A DNA stretch of 64,000 nucleotides from Chondrus crispus (taxonomy: Eukaryota; Rhodophyta; Florideophyceae; Gigartinales; Gigartinaceae), in contig NW_005179047.1 in NCBI RefSeq assembly GCF_000350225.1, forward strand, positions 94,115 to 158,114, written 5' to 3'. Position 1 is the stretch's first letter, and every line of letters starts with the position of its first letter. This document shows, one piece after another, positions 1 through 11,059 of this stretch. The notes under the pieces were generated by a model, which did not search any database, was not told where the DNA came from, and saw only the letters and a program-made list of their open reading frames with translations. Position numbers and translations under genes: made by a program.

Positions 1-723
1 ATCATCATCTTCAGCAAATCCTGGGAGGAGCACGTCGTCCACGTTGGCGAAATACTGTCTGTATTGGAGAAGGCAGGTGTGAAGCTCAAGCTTCGCAAGT
101 GCGAATTTTTCGTCGAAAAGATCAAGTACCTGGGCCATGTCGTTCGGCCAGGTACATTGGAGGTTGATGCCGCTCGCATCGCGGCGTTGTAACAAGTGAG
201 GTACCCTCAAACGCAGACCCAGCTCAGAAGCTTCTTGGGACTTTGTAATGTGAACCGTCGGTTTGTCCCACATTACGCGAAAATCGCGCATCCGCTCAAT
301 CAACTATTGAAGAAGGGACAACCGGTCCAGTTGGAAGGATTCGACGAACCGTGCGAAAAAGCTTTTCGTAAGCTCAAGGACGCCATCTTGGCACCGACGG
401 TATCGGCGCTGCCGAAGAAGGACCTACCCTACTCGGTAGATACCGATGCAAGCGACTATCAAATCGACGCCGCATTATTTCAAACGCATCCGGATGCGCA
501 ATGTAAACCCATCGGGTTCTTTTCAAGAACGTTAGCCGCAGCCGAGAGAAACTATTCTGTATCAGAAAAAGAATGTCTAGCGGTAATTTGGGCCGTACAG
601 ACTTTAAGACCATATCTATATGGCGAACACTTCATTGTGCATACCGACCATGCCTCATTGAGGTGGTTGATGAACGTAACCTACCCCAGCGGGAGATTAA
701 TCCGATGGAGGCTCCGCCTCTAG
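1..723 (+). pseudogene. pol: E pol fragment: end of reverse transcriptase and RNase H
   Basis: Positions 1-189 encode the end of the Ty3-type RT palm and thumb, after the catalytic YLDD, which lies left of the window. A TAA at 190-192 interrupts the frame; the next residues read directly into the tether and RNase H domain (RSFLGLCNVNRRF, then VDTDASDYQI with the first catalytic Asp, EKECLAVIWA with the Glu, and VHTDHASL with a further Asp). A TAG follows at 721-723. Both stops occur at the same places in the right-hand copy at 33972-34505, so they predate the split of the copies. In this copy IDAALF replaces IGAALF. Confidence 0.9.
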
Positions 724-2653
724 GAATTTGATTTCGAAATCAAGTACAAGAAGGGCAAGGCGAACAGCCAAGCTGATGCCCTGTCAAGATTACGGACTGC
801 AGGAGAAACCGTCGACGAAATCGACGATGAAATCCCATGCTTTATGGCCGAACCGGCCGAGGGTACAGTGGAGGACGAGGACAGTTTTGACGCGTTAGAC
901 GACATCCTCGCTCTTGATGGTGGGACCGCCCCTGATCGCCTCGATCAATTCCAAGCTGTCACTCCGGAGGAGCTCATTCGCGAGCAAGCCGTCGACCCCT
1001 TCTGCAACCGCATCAAGGAAGAAATGGACGCCAGAAAGGTGAGAACGTTCAGAATGGAGACCGAGGAACTCGAAGGAACTCTATGCCGTACCGCGGCGGA
1101 GTTTGTACAAGTGGTGATACCACAATCGTTAAGGGACCGCGTCCTAGGGTTGAGCCACTACGCAAAATTGGCAGGCCACCCGGGAGGCGGAAACTTTACA
1201 AGACCTTGAGAAGATATTTTTATTGGCCTACGATGGCCCCAGACTGCTATGCAGTCGTGAAGAATTGCGGCGCATGTGCGCGGGAAAGCGTGAAGTTAAG
1301 AAGAAACACGAAGGAAATGAAGCTGTTCACGCCCAAAGCTCCGCAGGAGTTTGTCTCCATCGACACCCTCGGCGAGCCAATTACAACTAAACCAGGAAAT
1401 CGGTATAATCTCGTGATCAGCGATCGATACTCGAAACTGGTACGAACTGTACCGTTGAAGAAGATATCAGCTGCGCACATCGCACAAGCCTTTGTTCACC
1501 ATTGGGTATTCGTGTACGGACCGCCGGTCACGCTGCTGTCCGAAAATGGAACACAGTTCACGGCCCGGTTCTTTCAGAACGTCTGCCGAATTCTCGGCAT
1601 ACGCAATGTGTTCACGACTACGTACCATCCGCAAGCCAACGGCCAAGTTGAGAGGTTTAACCACACGCTGACTTCCGCGTTGCGAAAATATGTTGGAGAG
1701 CATCCCAAGGACTGGGACTTATTTAGCGACGCTGTGACGTTCGCCTACAACACGCAAGTTCATCGAACTACGAACATCGCACCCTTCGAGCTGGTGTTAG
1801 CTCGGGCGCCGAGAAGCATTGCGTTACAAGCACAGCCAAGTTTGGAAGGATTTAGCTCGAATCGAGCGTACTACCTGAAATGGCAGTCGTGGTTGGAGAG
1901 CTTGATGAGAAGTGCCGATAAGAGTCTGCGCAAGGAACAGGCACGGTACAAGCGGAATTTCGATTCAAGACTTCGCAGGCCGAAGTACGACATCCCTGTG
2001 GGATCCTACGGGTTCTTACGAAAGGAACAAGGGACGGCGAGCGAGCCAAAAAACAAGCTTGCTCAAGTCGCTACGGGACCCTACGCAGTGAAGAGGTCTG
2101 ATCAAGGTACAGTCGTGATCGCCATTGACGATCAAGAGGAGCGCGTTTCGCGAGACCGGGTGGAACTAGCCCAGAGTCCCATGGACCTCGCGCCGGTCAC
2201 CGGCTTAACACAAGCGCTACGGTTCCTTGATGGGACAGAGAGAGACGAAGGACGGAACGTTTTCGAGAATGGGGGTAGCCCCCATGTACACACGCCTCCG
2301 CGAGAGGACCCTGAAGATCTAGTTACCGAGTTACCGTTAGCGGATACTCCGCAAGACTCACGCGAGTCAAGAGACCCGGCAGAAGAGGACGAGTTGGAAG
2401 ATCTTCAGAAGGGGGAAGGAATTGTCAGTGAACACGAAGAAGGAGCTGGAGATCAGGAATACGTGATCGACAAAATAGTCGACCACGGATATCGAGATGG
2501 GAAATTAATTCTCAAGGTAGAATGGTATGGGTACGCGAGCGAGGAGGCGACATGAGAGCCAATTGAACAATTACCGCGTAGCGCAGTGGTGACGTATTTT
2601 CGGAGGAAAAAACAACTCCTCCCACAGCAAGCCGCATGCACGAGACCAGGATG
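724..2653 (+). pseudogene. pol: E pol fragment: integrase with chromodomain
   Basis: After the TAG at 721 the same frame continues through a typical RNase H-integrase connection (EFDFEIKYKKGKANSQADAL). The integrase HHCC zinc domain spans roughly 1150-1290 and is split by loss of one base near 1190 relative to the right copy. In the DDE core the first Asp is kept (SIDTLGE), but the second reads LSENGTQF where the right copy has LSDNGTQF, so a catalytic Asp has become Glu. HPQANGQVERFN carries the final Glu. A linker and a chromodomain follow (YVIDKIVDHGY...WYGY), cut by TGA at about 2552 where the right copy has Trp. Chromodomains in this position steer chromovirus integration to modified histones; here that role is inferred from family. 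Confidence 0.88.
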
Positions 2654-5600
2654 AACCCCCTACGGAACGCATTGGTGAAAACGCGAAAAGAAGACGCGAG
2701 TCATAACCAAAACCCTACGTTTTTAGTTTCTTAACTGTTCTGTTTTGTTTTTGTTTTATTTGTTTTGTGTTTATGTTCGTTTTCGTTTCACGCGACGCAT
2801 CTAGGTTGGTGATCCCCGAGTGAGCGTGCGGCGCTCCCTGAGAGAGGACGACGGCCACGACGATACCGATCACCGCGTCAACGAAGGACGAGAAGACCAG
2901 GCAAGGTGGAGAGAAATTCAGGGGCGCCAACGCTTTTCTGAGCGAAGAGGAAGAACCGACACCCTTTGAGGCAGAGACTCTGGGTAGTTGATGGACAAGG
3001 GACGAGGAACGCAGCTGACTGCCTATAGAAAAAAGAAAAAATGATAAGTCAACCCTTTTGGTGACAAATGGTAGTGTTTGTTTAATTTAATACTTAGCGA
3101 CCAAATGCGGTCAGAAGGGCACAGCATGAAGAATGCCGTTAGAGATCGAGGCGCTGGAAGGGCCTCGAAGGAGGACTATGATCGAGAGGAATAAAAGAGA
3201 GTTGATGAGGGAATCGTGAGACTCAGGGGACGAACTTGGAGAGACGATGATCCCTGGGATGGATTCTACCTGGGGGAAGATCAAGAGGGACGCTCATGTT
3301 CCGGAGAATGCGTCGGCAGCAAGGTGATAGATACTAGCAGCGAAACGCCCTCATGACAACATACTGAAAGAGGGAAGGAAGACGGTTCGCTTCGCGGGCT
3401 ACTCGAGGATCAGGGGAACTATATGTCGGTGGAAATGTTTACCGCCGGTCGTTGGAGAGAGAAGGGATGGGGAGGCTACGCGTCATTCAGTCTTTTTGTT
3501 GTGCGGTGGAACCTCCAGTTGGGAACGAGGAGGTCTGTGTAACATCGAGAGACAACCAGGAAGAAGGAGATGGAGGACTCATGCCAGGGGACAGGGGCAA
3601 TCGGAACCTCTGAAGGGAAGCGTTATCGACGACAACATATATGAGGAGAGTTGCGCGCTTGAGTGCACCGCCCAGCGACCCCGTCCTTGAGAATCAATGT
3701 GCTGTTGTTGTGCGTATGACGATCTGAGAAGAGAGCTGTAAACTGTTGGGGTTTCGGGGAGAGATGGGAAATGGCTGAGAGACGGAGAGCCTCATTGACT
3801 TGGTGCTGAGACATGGAAAATCACAGTAGTCTCAGTCGGAATCAATATACCCCCTTGGGTACGATCGCGCGCGGTATCGCGTGCACGTGAAGCGACGCTT
3901 GGATCAGTGATCCGCCCTCGTAAGCCGTGGATTGATCAAAAAAGACGAAAATCTGCTGAAATTCGCTGGACAAGTGGCAAGAGTCGCAAAGTGAACATCG
4001 ATCAGTCCACGAAATTTTAATCAAAGATATGGGTTGGTACAATAGTTGTTGGACGTACGCGAAGTGGCTGTTGGCTAAAGGCCCAAGTTCCGGAGGCCGC
4101 CCGGAGACACCGTCCCGCACCACTGCGCAAGGCCCCACCCGAAGAGCAACGCCATGACGTCGCGGGACCCGTTTCAGAGACCCGGACCACGTCAGACAAC
4201 TGAGAAGACGACGCCCGACGAGAAAAGGAACCGCCGCCATGAGGACGTCTTAGGCAATTCTCAGGACAACCGCGTCCCATGGCTCCCACACGCTCGCCCT
4301 AGCGATATACAACCCCCCATTCATAGCGACTCATTGTTTGGTTACGAATCGTATCGTTTCTTTTTTTGTTGTTTCTACTTTTTTGGCCTCCCTCATTTCT
4401 TTACTTTCACGTGAAAACAGGGACCAAACGCGGACGTCGAGCCACCGATCGCTCGTTGCGATTGGAGGCCAAGGTACCCTCGAGGACGCAGATCGTCCGC
4501 CAGTGGGCTAGCGTAAGCCGCGAAGGAAGGTGCGCGAGCAAGCTTGAGAACATACACTGCATACGGTGGACGATTCGCTTTCTCGCCTTTCGTCTATGTC
4601 GATATCGAAGGGTCGCTCGACGATCACCAAGGAGGTCACCCGCCCGTTTTCCAATTGTTTAGTCTGGATCTATTTACCTCTTTGTTTTGTCGCACTCTTA
4701 TTTTTCTTGTATGACGTCGACGCGCTGTGACACGGCGTACATCGATCCGAAAATCTACAGGGTTTAACGAGGAACGAGAAGGACGGAGACATTCACAGCG
4801 TGATGCGGACGATCCGGCGAAACCTTGACGACCAAGATAAAGGGGTTCGAAAAGCGCAACCTGCATACCATCGCATCTATGACGGACGAGTCTTTTCGCA
4901 CCAGACTGCGAACCCTTTGGTGAGAAGCGTCGTTGGTAGCGGAAGCCCATAGACAGAAGGACCGGATTTTGACTTCGGTCCTCGGTAGATGACCGAGAAC
5001 CTCGTGACCTCGGTCCGACACAAACGACCATGAGGATCGCGATGTCGAGGATGGCTCCGACAGAGAGAAATCGTCGATCGACGAGCTCGTTTACGACGAT
5101 CAACCCGTTGGTCGTAAAGACTGACGATGCCAGCCTCACCTCTTGGGTCGCATCAGCAAGCGACAAATCACAGGAAGTTTTTGTTTCCCTCTCCTGCTCG
5201 TTACTTACGTTCTCTATACCTTCCCGACCTCTCTAGAATTTTTATATTTCGTCAGTTCCTTTGTCGATCTATAATCGTTGCAAAGGTGTAACGTTACTCC
5301 GAACCGAAACGTCAAAGCGAAGGACGAGGGGGACCGAAGGGACGTCGATCTCGACGAGCGGGACTAAATCGGAAGGCGAAGAGCGACTTACAAACTCCTC
5401 TCGCGAGGATTTGTCCGTCGTGCTCTCTGGATCTGGTTCTCTCGGGCAAGTCAGAGCTCCAGTGGAAGAGATGCCTCTCAAGGCGGGGATCATCAGGGGT
5501 TCACAAAAAAGGGGTAGGGTGTGAACGATCCCCCACGACCCGGAGAAATATCAGTATGAGGCTTGGAGATCGGGGGACAGGCATGTTTGTTTCGAAACCA

Positions 5601-6600
5601 GGAGCCTCGCCCTAAATTCTAGCTGTGATGAAGACCTCTATCGCGAGACTAGGGGTGATGGAAAGGGTCACGCAGGCGCACGTATCGACAAGTCCCTGAT
5701 AAAAAGAAAAGAAAGGGAAAGTGCCGCTGTGATCGGCTGAATGCGTAGAACAGTGAAGTCGCATCGCGAAAACTGAGTATGGATCGTCAGAGTGCCTCAC
5801 TATACATCGCCTTGGAGGAAGCTCCGAGTGTGGTGGGCATGAACCGAGGAGATGCCTGGGGTGTACGACATAGGTGAACTCACTCCGTGCGCCCGGCCAC
5901 TAAAAACGACGAGGATCCCTCGATGACGCAACTACCAAAAGCGGTACGATCATCGTTTTGCATTGAAGAAATATGACCCGTGTCACAGGCGGACTTCTCC
6001 GGGGCCATAAGCAGAGTTATCTGAGGGGAACCTCGAGATGAATCGGTGAAGCTCGCCCTCTGCGATCGTCGGACTGAGTCAACGTAATAAGACTCAAAGA
6101 AGAATGCGGACACGAGTACCGACGATGACAGTGACTCGATGATAAAGCTTGTGCTGACAAAAAAGGAATATGTATATCACGATCCGAACAGTTTGTTAGG
6201 CATCCGTACTCTCGATTTACAAGAGAACGGCAACGAGGAGTTGCGACCGCGATGACAGGGCGAGTAAGAAAAAGAGGAGGAAATAGCGAGGTGAAGGGAA
6301 TGAGGGAGGAAGTATGAGGGTGCCACCGTGATTATGACGGGGTGGGCACCAATGAGAAAAAGAGGAGGAAAAGAAGGGATGAAGGAGCACGCAGGAAGTT
6401 TCAATTTACGGATCAAAGGCGACACGACGATGTCGCAAATTCAGCGTTAAGCAGGCAGGATAGAGATGCGACAAGCTATCACGAGGGAACTGTCGCGCCC
6501 GCCAGCTCAGACGGAAGGGTTGCCAAAGGATTTGCCCTCTGGACGTGATGACACAAGGCGAGCCAAAACTCGCAAGTCGTCAATCGAGGCTCCTTGCAGA
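2654..6600. other. Long internal 3' region of left E copy, no gene recognised
   Basis: Between the pol stop and the antisense ORF lie nearly 4 kb without a convincing coding frame. Short ORFs occur on both strands but show no recognisable domain and overlap each other. A T-rich stretch (2725-2790) and purine-rich tracts (5690-5720, 6240-6380) are the only obvious features. The corresponding region of the right E copy (about 29.7-32.1 kb and 16.2-18.5 kb) has similar T/G-rich and TTTCCTCCTCTTTT-type tracts but little clear nucleotide identity. Confidence 0.6.
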
Positions 6601-6706
6601 GCCTCTCTCTCAACACCGTGAGCGCGGAGCAAGGAACAGTATATGCTCGTGACGTCGTGGGCATTTTTGGGAATTGTTGGAGACGGTGGGGAATATATCG
6701 CTTCCC

Positions 6707-8298
6707 TTACCGACAATGTTTCGGTGTGGCCTGCCGAGGGAATTTCGACAGCTGAAGGTGCCTTTGACGAGGACGGAGAGGCAAGGGCTGCGCGCGGGGA
6801 AGCAGGGACAGCCGATCGAGGAGGAATTGGACAGGAAGGACGGGAGCATACGTGAAGCTCCCGCGGTCAGGTGTGATGATGGGGGTAATGTCTGGAACCG
6901 GTGTTTGGTTTCCAAATCGGCGGCTTGTTTGAGCTTCCCACGCTGAGCAGAGGGTCGATGACCAGGGGTTGATCCACACGAAGTCGCCCGCGGCTGGGTG
7001 GTTTCGACCAGGGGAGAAAGAGGGACGTTGGCGATTGAAAGATCGAGAGGAGTTTTGCGGAGGGACACAGTCCCAATCCACGCCCTCGATCGTATCAAGG
7101 AGGGAGCGTATTTCGCGATTGAAATCAGAGCCACCCAGAGGGACAGAGAAGTCCAATAGACGCATTTGTGCTATCAGCTTCGCGGGGAAGTGCCACAGGC
7201 GCCAGCAATCATAGGTCTCCCACAAGAGGGTCGCAGCTACTTTGACGCACCACTCTGTGAGGAAGACCACCCATAATCCGTGTTGCGGATCCCGCAGGTA
7301 GCTGCCATAGTACGTGAGTATGGGTCCCATTTCGGCCCAAAAGCCTTGACTCACCTCGTACTGGCTCCACCATGAGGGGATGCGCTGGTAACGACTTGCA
7401 TAATGCTGACGGGAAATCTCACGCGCCTCTACCATTTGGTAGCCGATGAAGTACCCCGTATCAGACCGAATACGCCGTTCAAAGTGCACTGTGTTCTGAA
7501 AGAAGAAAATACTCCCGTGTTTTAAATGACGGAAATTCGAAAGGATAATGGGTTCGGTCCAGAAGATGGCGTCAGATATGACAGTATGTCGGTTTTGCCA
7601 CAGGCGATCTGCCTCGGCGGCAGGGTTACCAAAGGTGACATCAATGAGATTGTCCAAGTAGTGGCGTTCGCCCTCTGTACGACAACGCCAAGTGTCGCAA
7701 CCGTATGATGAGGGTATGAGGGTGTCGGAAATGGGGATGGCAAGCCGAGCGAATACGGCCTCCATAAATCGCAGAGAGAGAGTGGGACGGCCCGTGGGGG
7801 AGGATGACGTAGGATGGAAGTCGGAACTGCTATACGGGTCCGCCAGTCAAAGGAGCGGATAGCAAGCACGGGGAGATTATCGGGAAGCATGCCCGCGTCG
7901 TCGGCGAATTGGTGTTTAATTTTGGAAACGTCGCGAATACCCACGGAGGAGAACCACTGGGCAGAGGCAAATAAGGAAGGATGTTCGTGCATGATTTTGT
8001 CCTGTAGCTCTTCGAGCGAGGGGTAGTGGCGGGCTACCCAAGAGGGATGATAACCTGGATGAAAGGCCGGGTCGGAGACGTCCGAATCAGGGGGACGTCG
8101 GGGTATAGGAGGGAGGTCGACGGAAACGCGAGACTTGTTCGCGAAGCCGACACCGGTGCGTCGACGGGAAGTATTTTCGCCCGCGAGCTCAGGAGGTGGA
8201 AGACACGTGAGATTCGTCTTGTCCTTGCTCATGCGGAGACAGTGGGTCAAGAATGGAGATGGAAGGGGTCGAGAAGAGAAAAAGGAGTTGGAGATCAA
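6707..8298 (-). pseudogene. Antisense additional ORF of element E (one frameshift)
   Basis: Two overlapping minus-strand frames (7522-8298, 258 aa; 6707-7765, 352 aa) appear to be one protein of about 500 residues interrupted by a single frameshift near 7770. It is antisense to pol and begins about 40 bp inside the 3' LTR. The N-terminal part is Pro/Arg-rich (SRRRTGVGF, LPPIPRRPP); the rest is Trp/Tyr-rich (HPGYHPSWVARHYPS, QRIPSWWSQYEV, WETYDCWRLWHFPAKL). No known domain was recognised. A homologous start (KRPGVGFSRN, GLPSIPRLPP) lies at the same place beside the right copy's 3' LTR (16346-16738), so it belongs to the element. Antisense extra ORFs between pol and the 3' LTR are known in some plant gypsy lineages; kinship to those is not shown. 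Confidence 0.6.
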
Positions 8299-8338
8299 GG
8301 AGTGTAGCCGATGTGCAAGGACGCTCAGACGGGGGATA

Positions 8339-9375
8339 TGTAGTGCAATAGCACTGTGTTGGAAGCAATTTTAGTCCGGGATCGGGGGGCTAACGTGTGA
8401 ATATTTGCACAGTTTTTATTTTAGTTGTTTAATTTTATTTAGTTAATTAGTTGGCATTAATTTTGCTGACATTAGATTAGATCTAGGATATAGCGCCGCG
8501 AGCTACTGTAGTGGCTCCGGCGGGGAGACATATACCTTAGCCCTCTGACCACCAAGTCAGTAAAGACAACCAGAGTTGCCGGAGTTAGATCTCGCCTTCG
8601 TCGAAGACTGCTTCCGTTCACGCGACGCGCTTCCCTTCTACGCCGCTAACGACATCCCCTATTGCTCGGGGTCCCATTCCTTTTCTTTATCCTTTTACCT
8701 TTTCTATCTCTAATTCCTATCCTTTTCTATCTCTACATCTATTTTTCCCCTAATTGTGTTGGTTTCATTGGAGTCGGTTGCGACCGATCCGGTGTAGGTG
8801 TTTTAGCCATCGGGCAACAAGTTGTGTAGCGCTGCTACTGTTTCAAGTTCCGTAGGAAGGCTGTTGTAACGACGCCTCCGTCGAAGGTCTTACTTTATAA
8901 GACAGAGTTGGTACCGCCTACCGCGATCGCGATCGCGCTGGTGAGGGTGTTTTTAGCCATCGGGCAACACGTCGGTAGTAGCGGTGCTACACGGTTACGA
9001 TCCCGTCCGGTAGTGCTGAACAAGCCCCTGTCGAAGACCTTGAATTATACCCAAGGTGCTGAAGACGCTCGTCGAGCATTGGCCTTACAACCCAGCGAAC
9101 CGCGGTTACATTCTCGTAGACAAGCCCAACCCGCACTCGTCGAGCACTCAAGTATTCACAAGTCTCTACCACCAGTATCCTCCCGGGCCTGGTATCTTTC
9201 CTTAACCCCCCGTCAGAGTCGAGCTACCGTGGGCCGCAAGCCCACACAAGGGGAAAGGGAGTCTCGAACGCTCCGTAGCGCGTGCCATCGGCAGTGGTTG
9301 TGGCTGTTGCTGTTTGTCTTCTTTTTGTTTAACCGTCGGACTGTGTTCGCACCGTGCCAGGCACATTGCACTACA
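8339..9375 (+). repeat. E 3' LTR (copy A)
   Basis: This 1,037 bp repeat starts TGTAGTGCAAT and ends ATTGCACTACA, the TG...CA inverted termini of an LTR. A purine-rich tract (CAGACGGGGGA) precedes it, which marks it as a 3' LTR. A TATA-like ATATACC at about 8530 defines the sense. It is almost identical to the LTR at 39006-40041, as expected for the two LTRs of one young insertion, and related to those at 15284-16220 and 46433-47476. The five bases after it are GGGAC, the probable TSD. Confidence 0.92.
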
Positions 9376-9510
9376 GGGACGCCGACGAGAACACGAACGC
9401 CGCGCGCCGGCGCCCCCGCCAAGGACGGCGAGGGGCGCGGAGGAAGAGCAACGACACGCGCACCGTCGCCGCCGACAGAGAGGGACGCCAAGGACGCCGG
9501 GGTGCGCCTC
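9376..9510 (+). repeat. Minisatellite fragment split by the E insertion
   Basis: Reverse-complemented, this stretch contains two units of the same 54-57 bp repeat seen at 40042-40612, each with a CCTCGCC...GGCGAGG-like arm pair. Its sequence at the LTR edge (GTCGGCGTCCC on the minus strand) joins the sequence following the right LTR (TCGCC...) to rebuild a complete repeat unit. Confidence 0.75.
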
Positions 9511-10459
9511 GTGCGCACCGAGTGCGACGCGAGCGCGGCCAAAGGCGCTCAGCTGCGCGCCGGCGTCGAGGAGCTGCAGGCCGCTGTGGAACAGCTCGTC
9601 GCGCTTTGAACCACCCAGGTCGCGGAGCTGGCCGGACACTAGCACGAGCACGAGCATGAGACCGCGACGAAGCCGGAGGACGCGGAGGCCGACGCCGAGC
9701 ACATCAAGGTAGTGATGGAGAAGGAACACCGGCTGGCGCTGCGGTACAAGCCGCCGCTGAGCTTCACTGCCACGCTGTACGTCACTGATGCGGACGTGGA
9801 CGCGCTTCAGAGCGTGCTCCCGGGGGATTCCCGGGTGAAGCATGTGGCGCCGTGCCGCGTGTCGAGGTGCGGCGCGCCACAAATTACGCACGGGGAGAAG
9901 GTTGCGCGACGGGAGCCGTTCTCGGGCGTCGGCTCGGTGTCATCGAACAACCTGTCCCACACTTGAGCGCTTTACACCGCATCCTCCGCCGCCGACGAAG
10001 GCAGCGTGACGTTCGTGGAAGGCCGGTTCGAAGACACCGATCGATGACAAGGCGTCGCTGCAGTCGGACGACGACTGGGAGCACGCGCACGACAAGGGCT
10101 AGGGGAGGTGGTGCGGCAAGACCGGGCTCACGCCGGCGTCGAGTGAGCGAGCTGTACCCGGACTTCAAGCTCGAGGACGTGTACCTCCCCCAAAACCGAC
10201 GGGCACTCGGTCGATATCGTCGGCGACGCGACACTGCTACTGCGTCTGCTCGAAGGCCACGGCAGTATCAAGCTCTACTTCGTGCTCCCCCGCGTGCAGA
10301 TAGAGGACGATGAGGGCGGCGCACGCGCGGTCGTGTGAGGGGATGGCGGCGCCGCGGTGGAGGCGAAGGGTAGGTCGGGTACGCTCACGGAAATCCAAGC
10401 GAGGGTTCGGGGTGGACACAATTACCTTACATGTAGGGTGACCGCGGACGTTCACTCTT
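9511..10459 (+). pseudogene. Decayed 3' ORF of element F
   Basis: The plus strand encodes a broken, GC-rich protein in several frames. One stretch looks like a coiled coil (about 9500-9606, ECDASAAKGAQLRAGVEELQ). Others read MEKEHRLALRYKPPLSFTA (from 9715), TDADVDALQSVLPGDSRVKH, ELYPDFKLEDVYLP and DATLLLRLLEGHGSIKLYFV. No family was recognised. It sits just upstream of F's purine tract and 3' LTR, so it is F's last ORF in the sense direction. Several stops and frameshifts mean it is not a functional gene here. Confidence 0.4.
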
Positions 10460-10469
10460 GAGGAGGGGG
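10460..10469 (+). other. Polypurine tract of element F
   Basis: The purine run GAGGAGGGGG lies three bases before the 3' LTR of F, in the place expected for the second-strand primer of an LTR retrotransposon. Confidence 0.6.
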
Positions 10470-10472
10470 CCG

Positions 10473-11059
10473 TGTAGTATAACCCCCTCCAGTGGAACTA
10501 GATTTCGATTAGATCACACACGTGTGCCCCACGTGTATCATATGTGTACCACACGTGTACTGTCAGCCCCGATGGCCGACAGTACCGGGGCGCAGGACGA
10601 CCCGCGCTGACTACAGTAGCTCTACAGTACAGTCCGTACTGTACTGTAGTATGATAGACTAACTTGTACATTAAATACTGGGGCAGGCCGGCGGCGGAGG
10701 GGAACGACAAGCACGAGCTTTTCCAGAACCCACGCCTCTGGTCAAGCTCGCCGAGCTTATTCTAGAACGGGTTCCCACTAGCCCGTATCTAGTTAGGAGC
10801 CGAGCGGGCAGGGGACGTGCGAGCACGCGAGCGAGCCTAGATCCGCCTCCGCCCGTCAGCGCTGGTACGTCACCCAGCGCTGCGCCGGGGCGTCGAGGCG
10901 TAGATCGGCCCGCGCGTGCGCGCGTCCCCGACCGTACCCGCTCTACCACCGCTACCCGGGCTCGCCCGGTTCCGTTAGCTGGGGTTGCTTCCCTTCTCCG
11001 ATCAGGGTCTAGCAGGACTGTGCATACACCCCCTCGACGTTGGGGTGTTTTATGCTACA
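10473..11059 (+). repeat. F 3' LTR (uninterrupted copy)
   Basis: The 587 bp repeat begins TGTAGTATAACCCC and ends GGGTGTTTTATGCTACA. Its partner is 46115-47749 on the opposite strand, which has the same sequence interrupted by a solo E LTR. It holds several ACACGTGT/CACGTGTAC palindromes (10515-10560), possible U3 protein-binding sites, and an AT-rich TTAAATACT (10671) that may be the core promoter. The site GTCAA at 10741-10745 is the empty counterpart of the solo-LTR insertion. The adjacent Copia bases 11060-11064 (CTCTC on minus) are one half of F's TSD. Confidence 0.9.

Larger units (their letters stand above)
1..9375 (+). mobile_element. Ty3/gypsy chromovirus E, left copy (5' end outside window)
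   Basis: This is the 3' part of an LTR retrotransposon. It runs from the reverse transcriptase palm through RNase H, integrase and a C-terminal chromodomain (to about 2650), then a 5.7 kb internal 3' region carrying an antisense ORF, a purine tract at about 8327-8335 and a 3' LTR at 8339-9375. The next five bases, GGGAC, equal the five bases outside the 5' LTR of the right-hand E copy (at 40042-40046, reverse complement). Upstream of about 1897 the pol sequence is nearly identical to the right copy and diverges sharply after it, so this copy is probably a chimera of two elements. The frame is broken, so it is not autonomous as it stands. Confidence 0.9.

Noticed and set aside
8334..8338. GGATA as a target-site duplication of LTR A
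   Set aside because: The same bases precede LTR B in element sense and belong to the polypurine-tract end of the element, so they are internal, not target DNA.
8908..9609. ORFs inside the E LTRs (also at 39101-39472 and 46586-46900)
   Set aside because: They recur in each LTR copy but with differing ends and no domain; an LTR needs no protein and the frames are not conserved between copies.
9202..9891. 229-codon minus-strand ORF over the LTR A edge
   Set aside because: It runs across the LTR boundary and the minisatellite; the open frame results from GC-rich repeat content.
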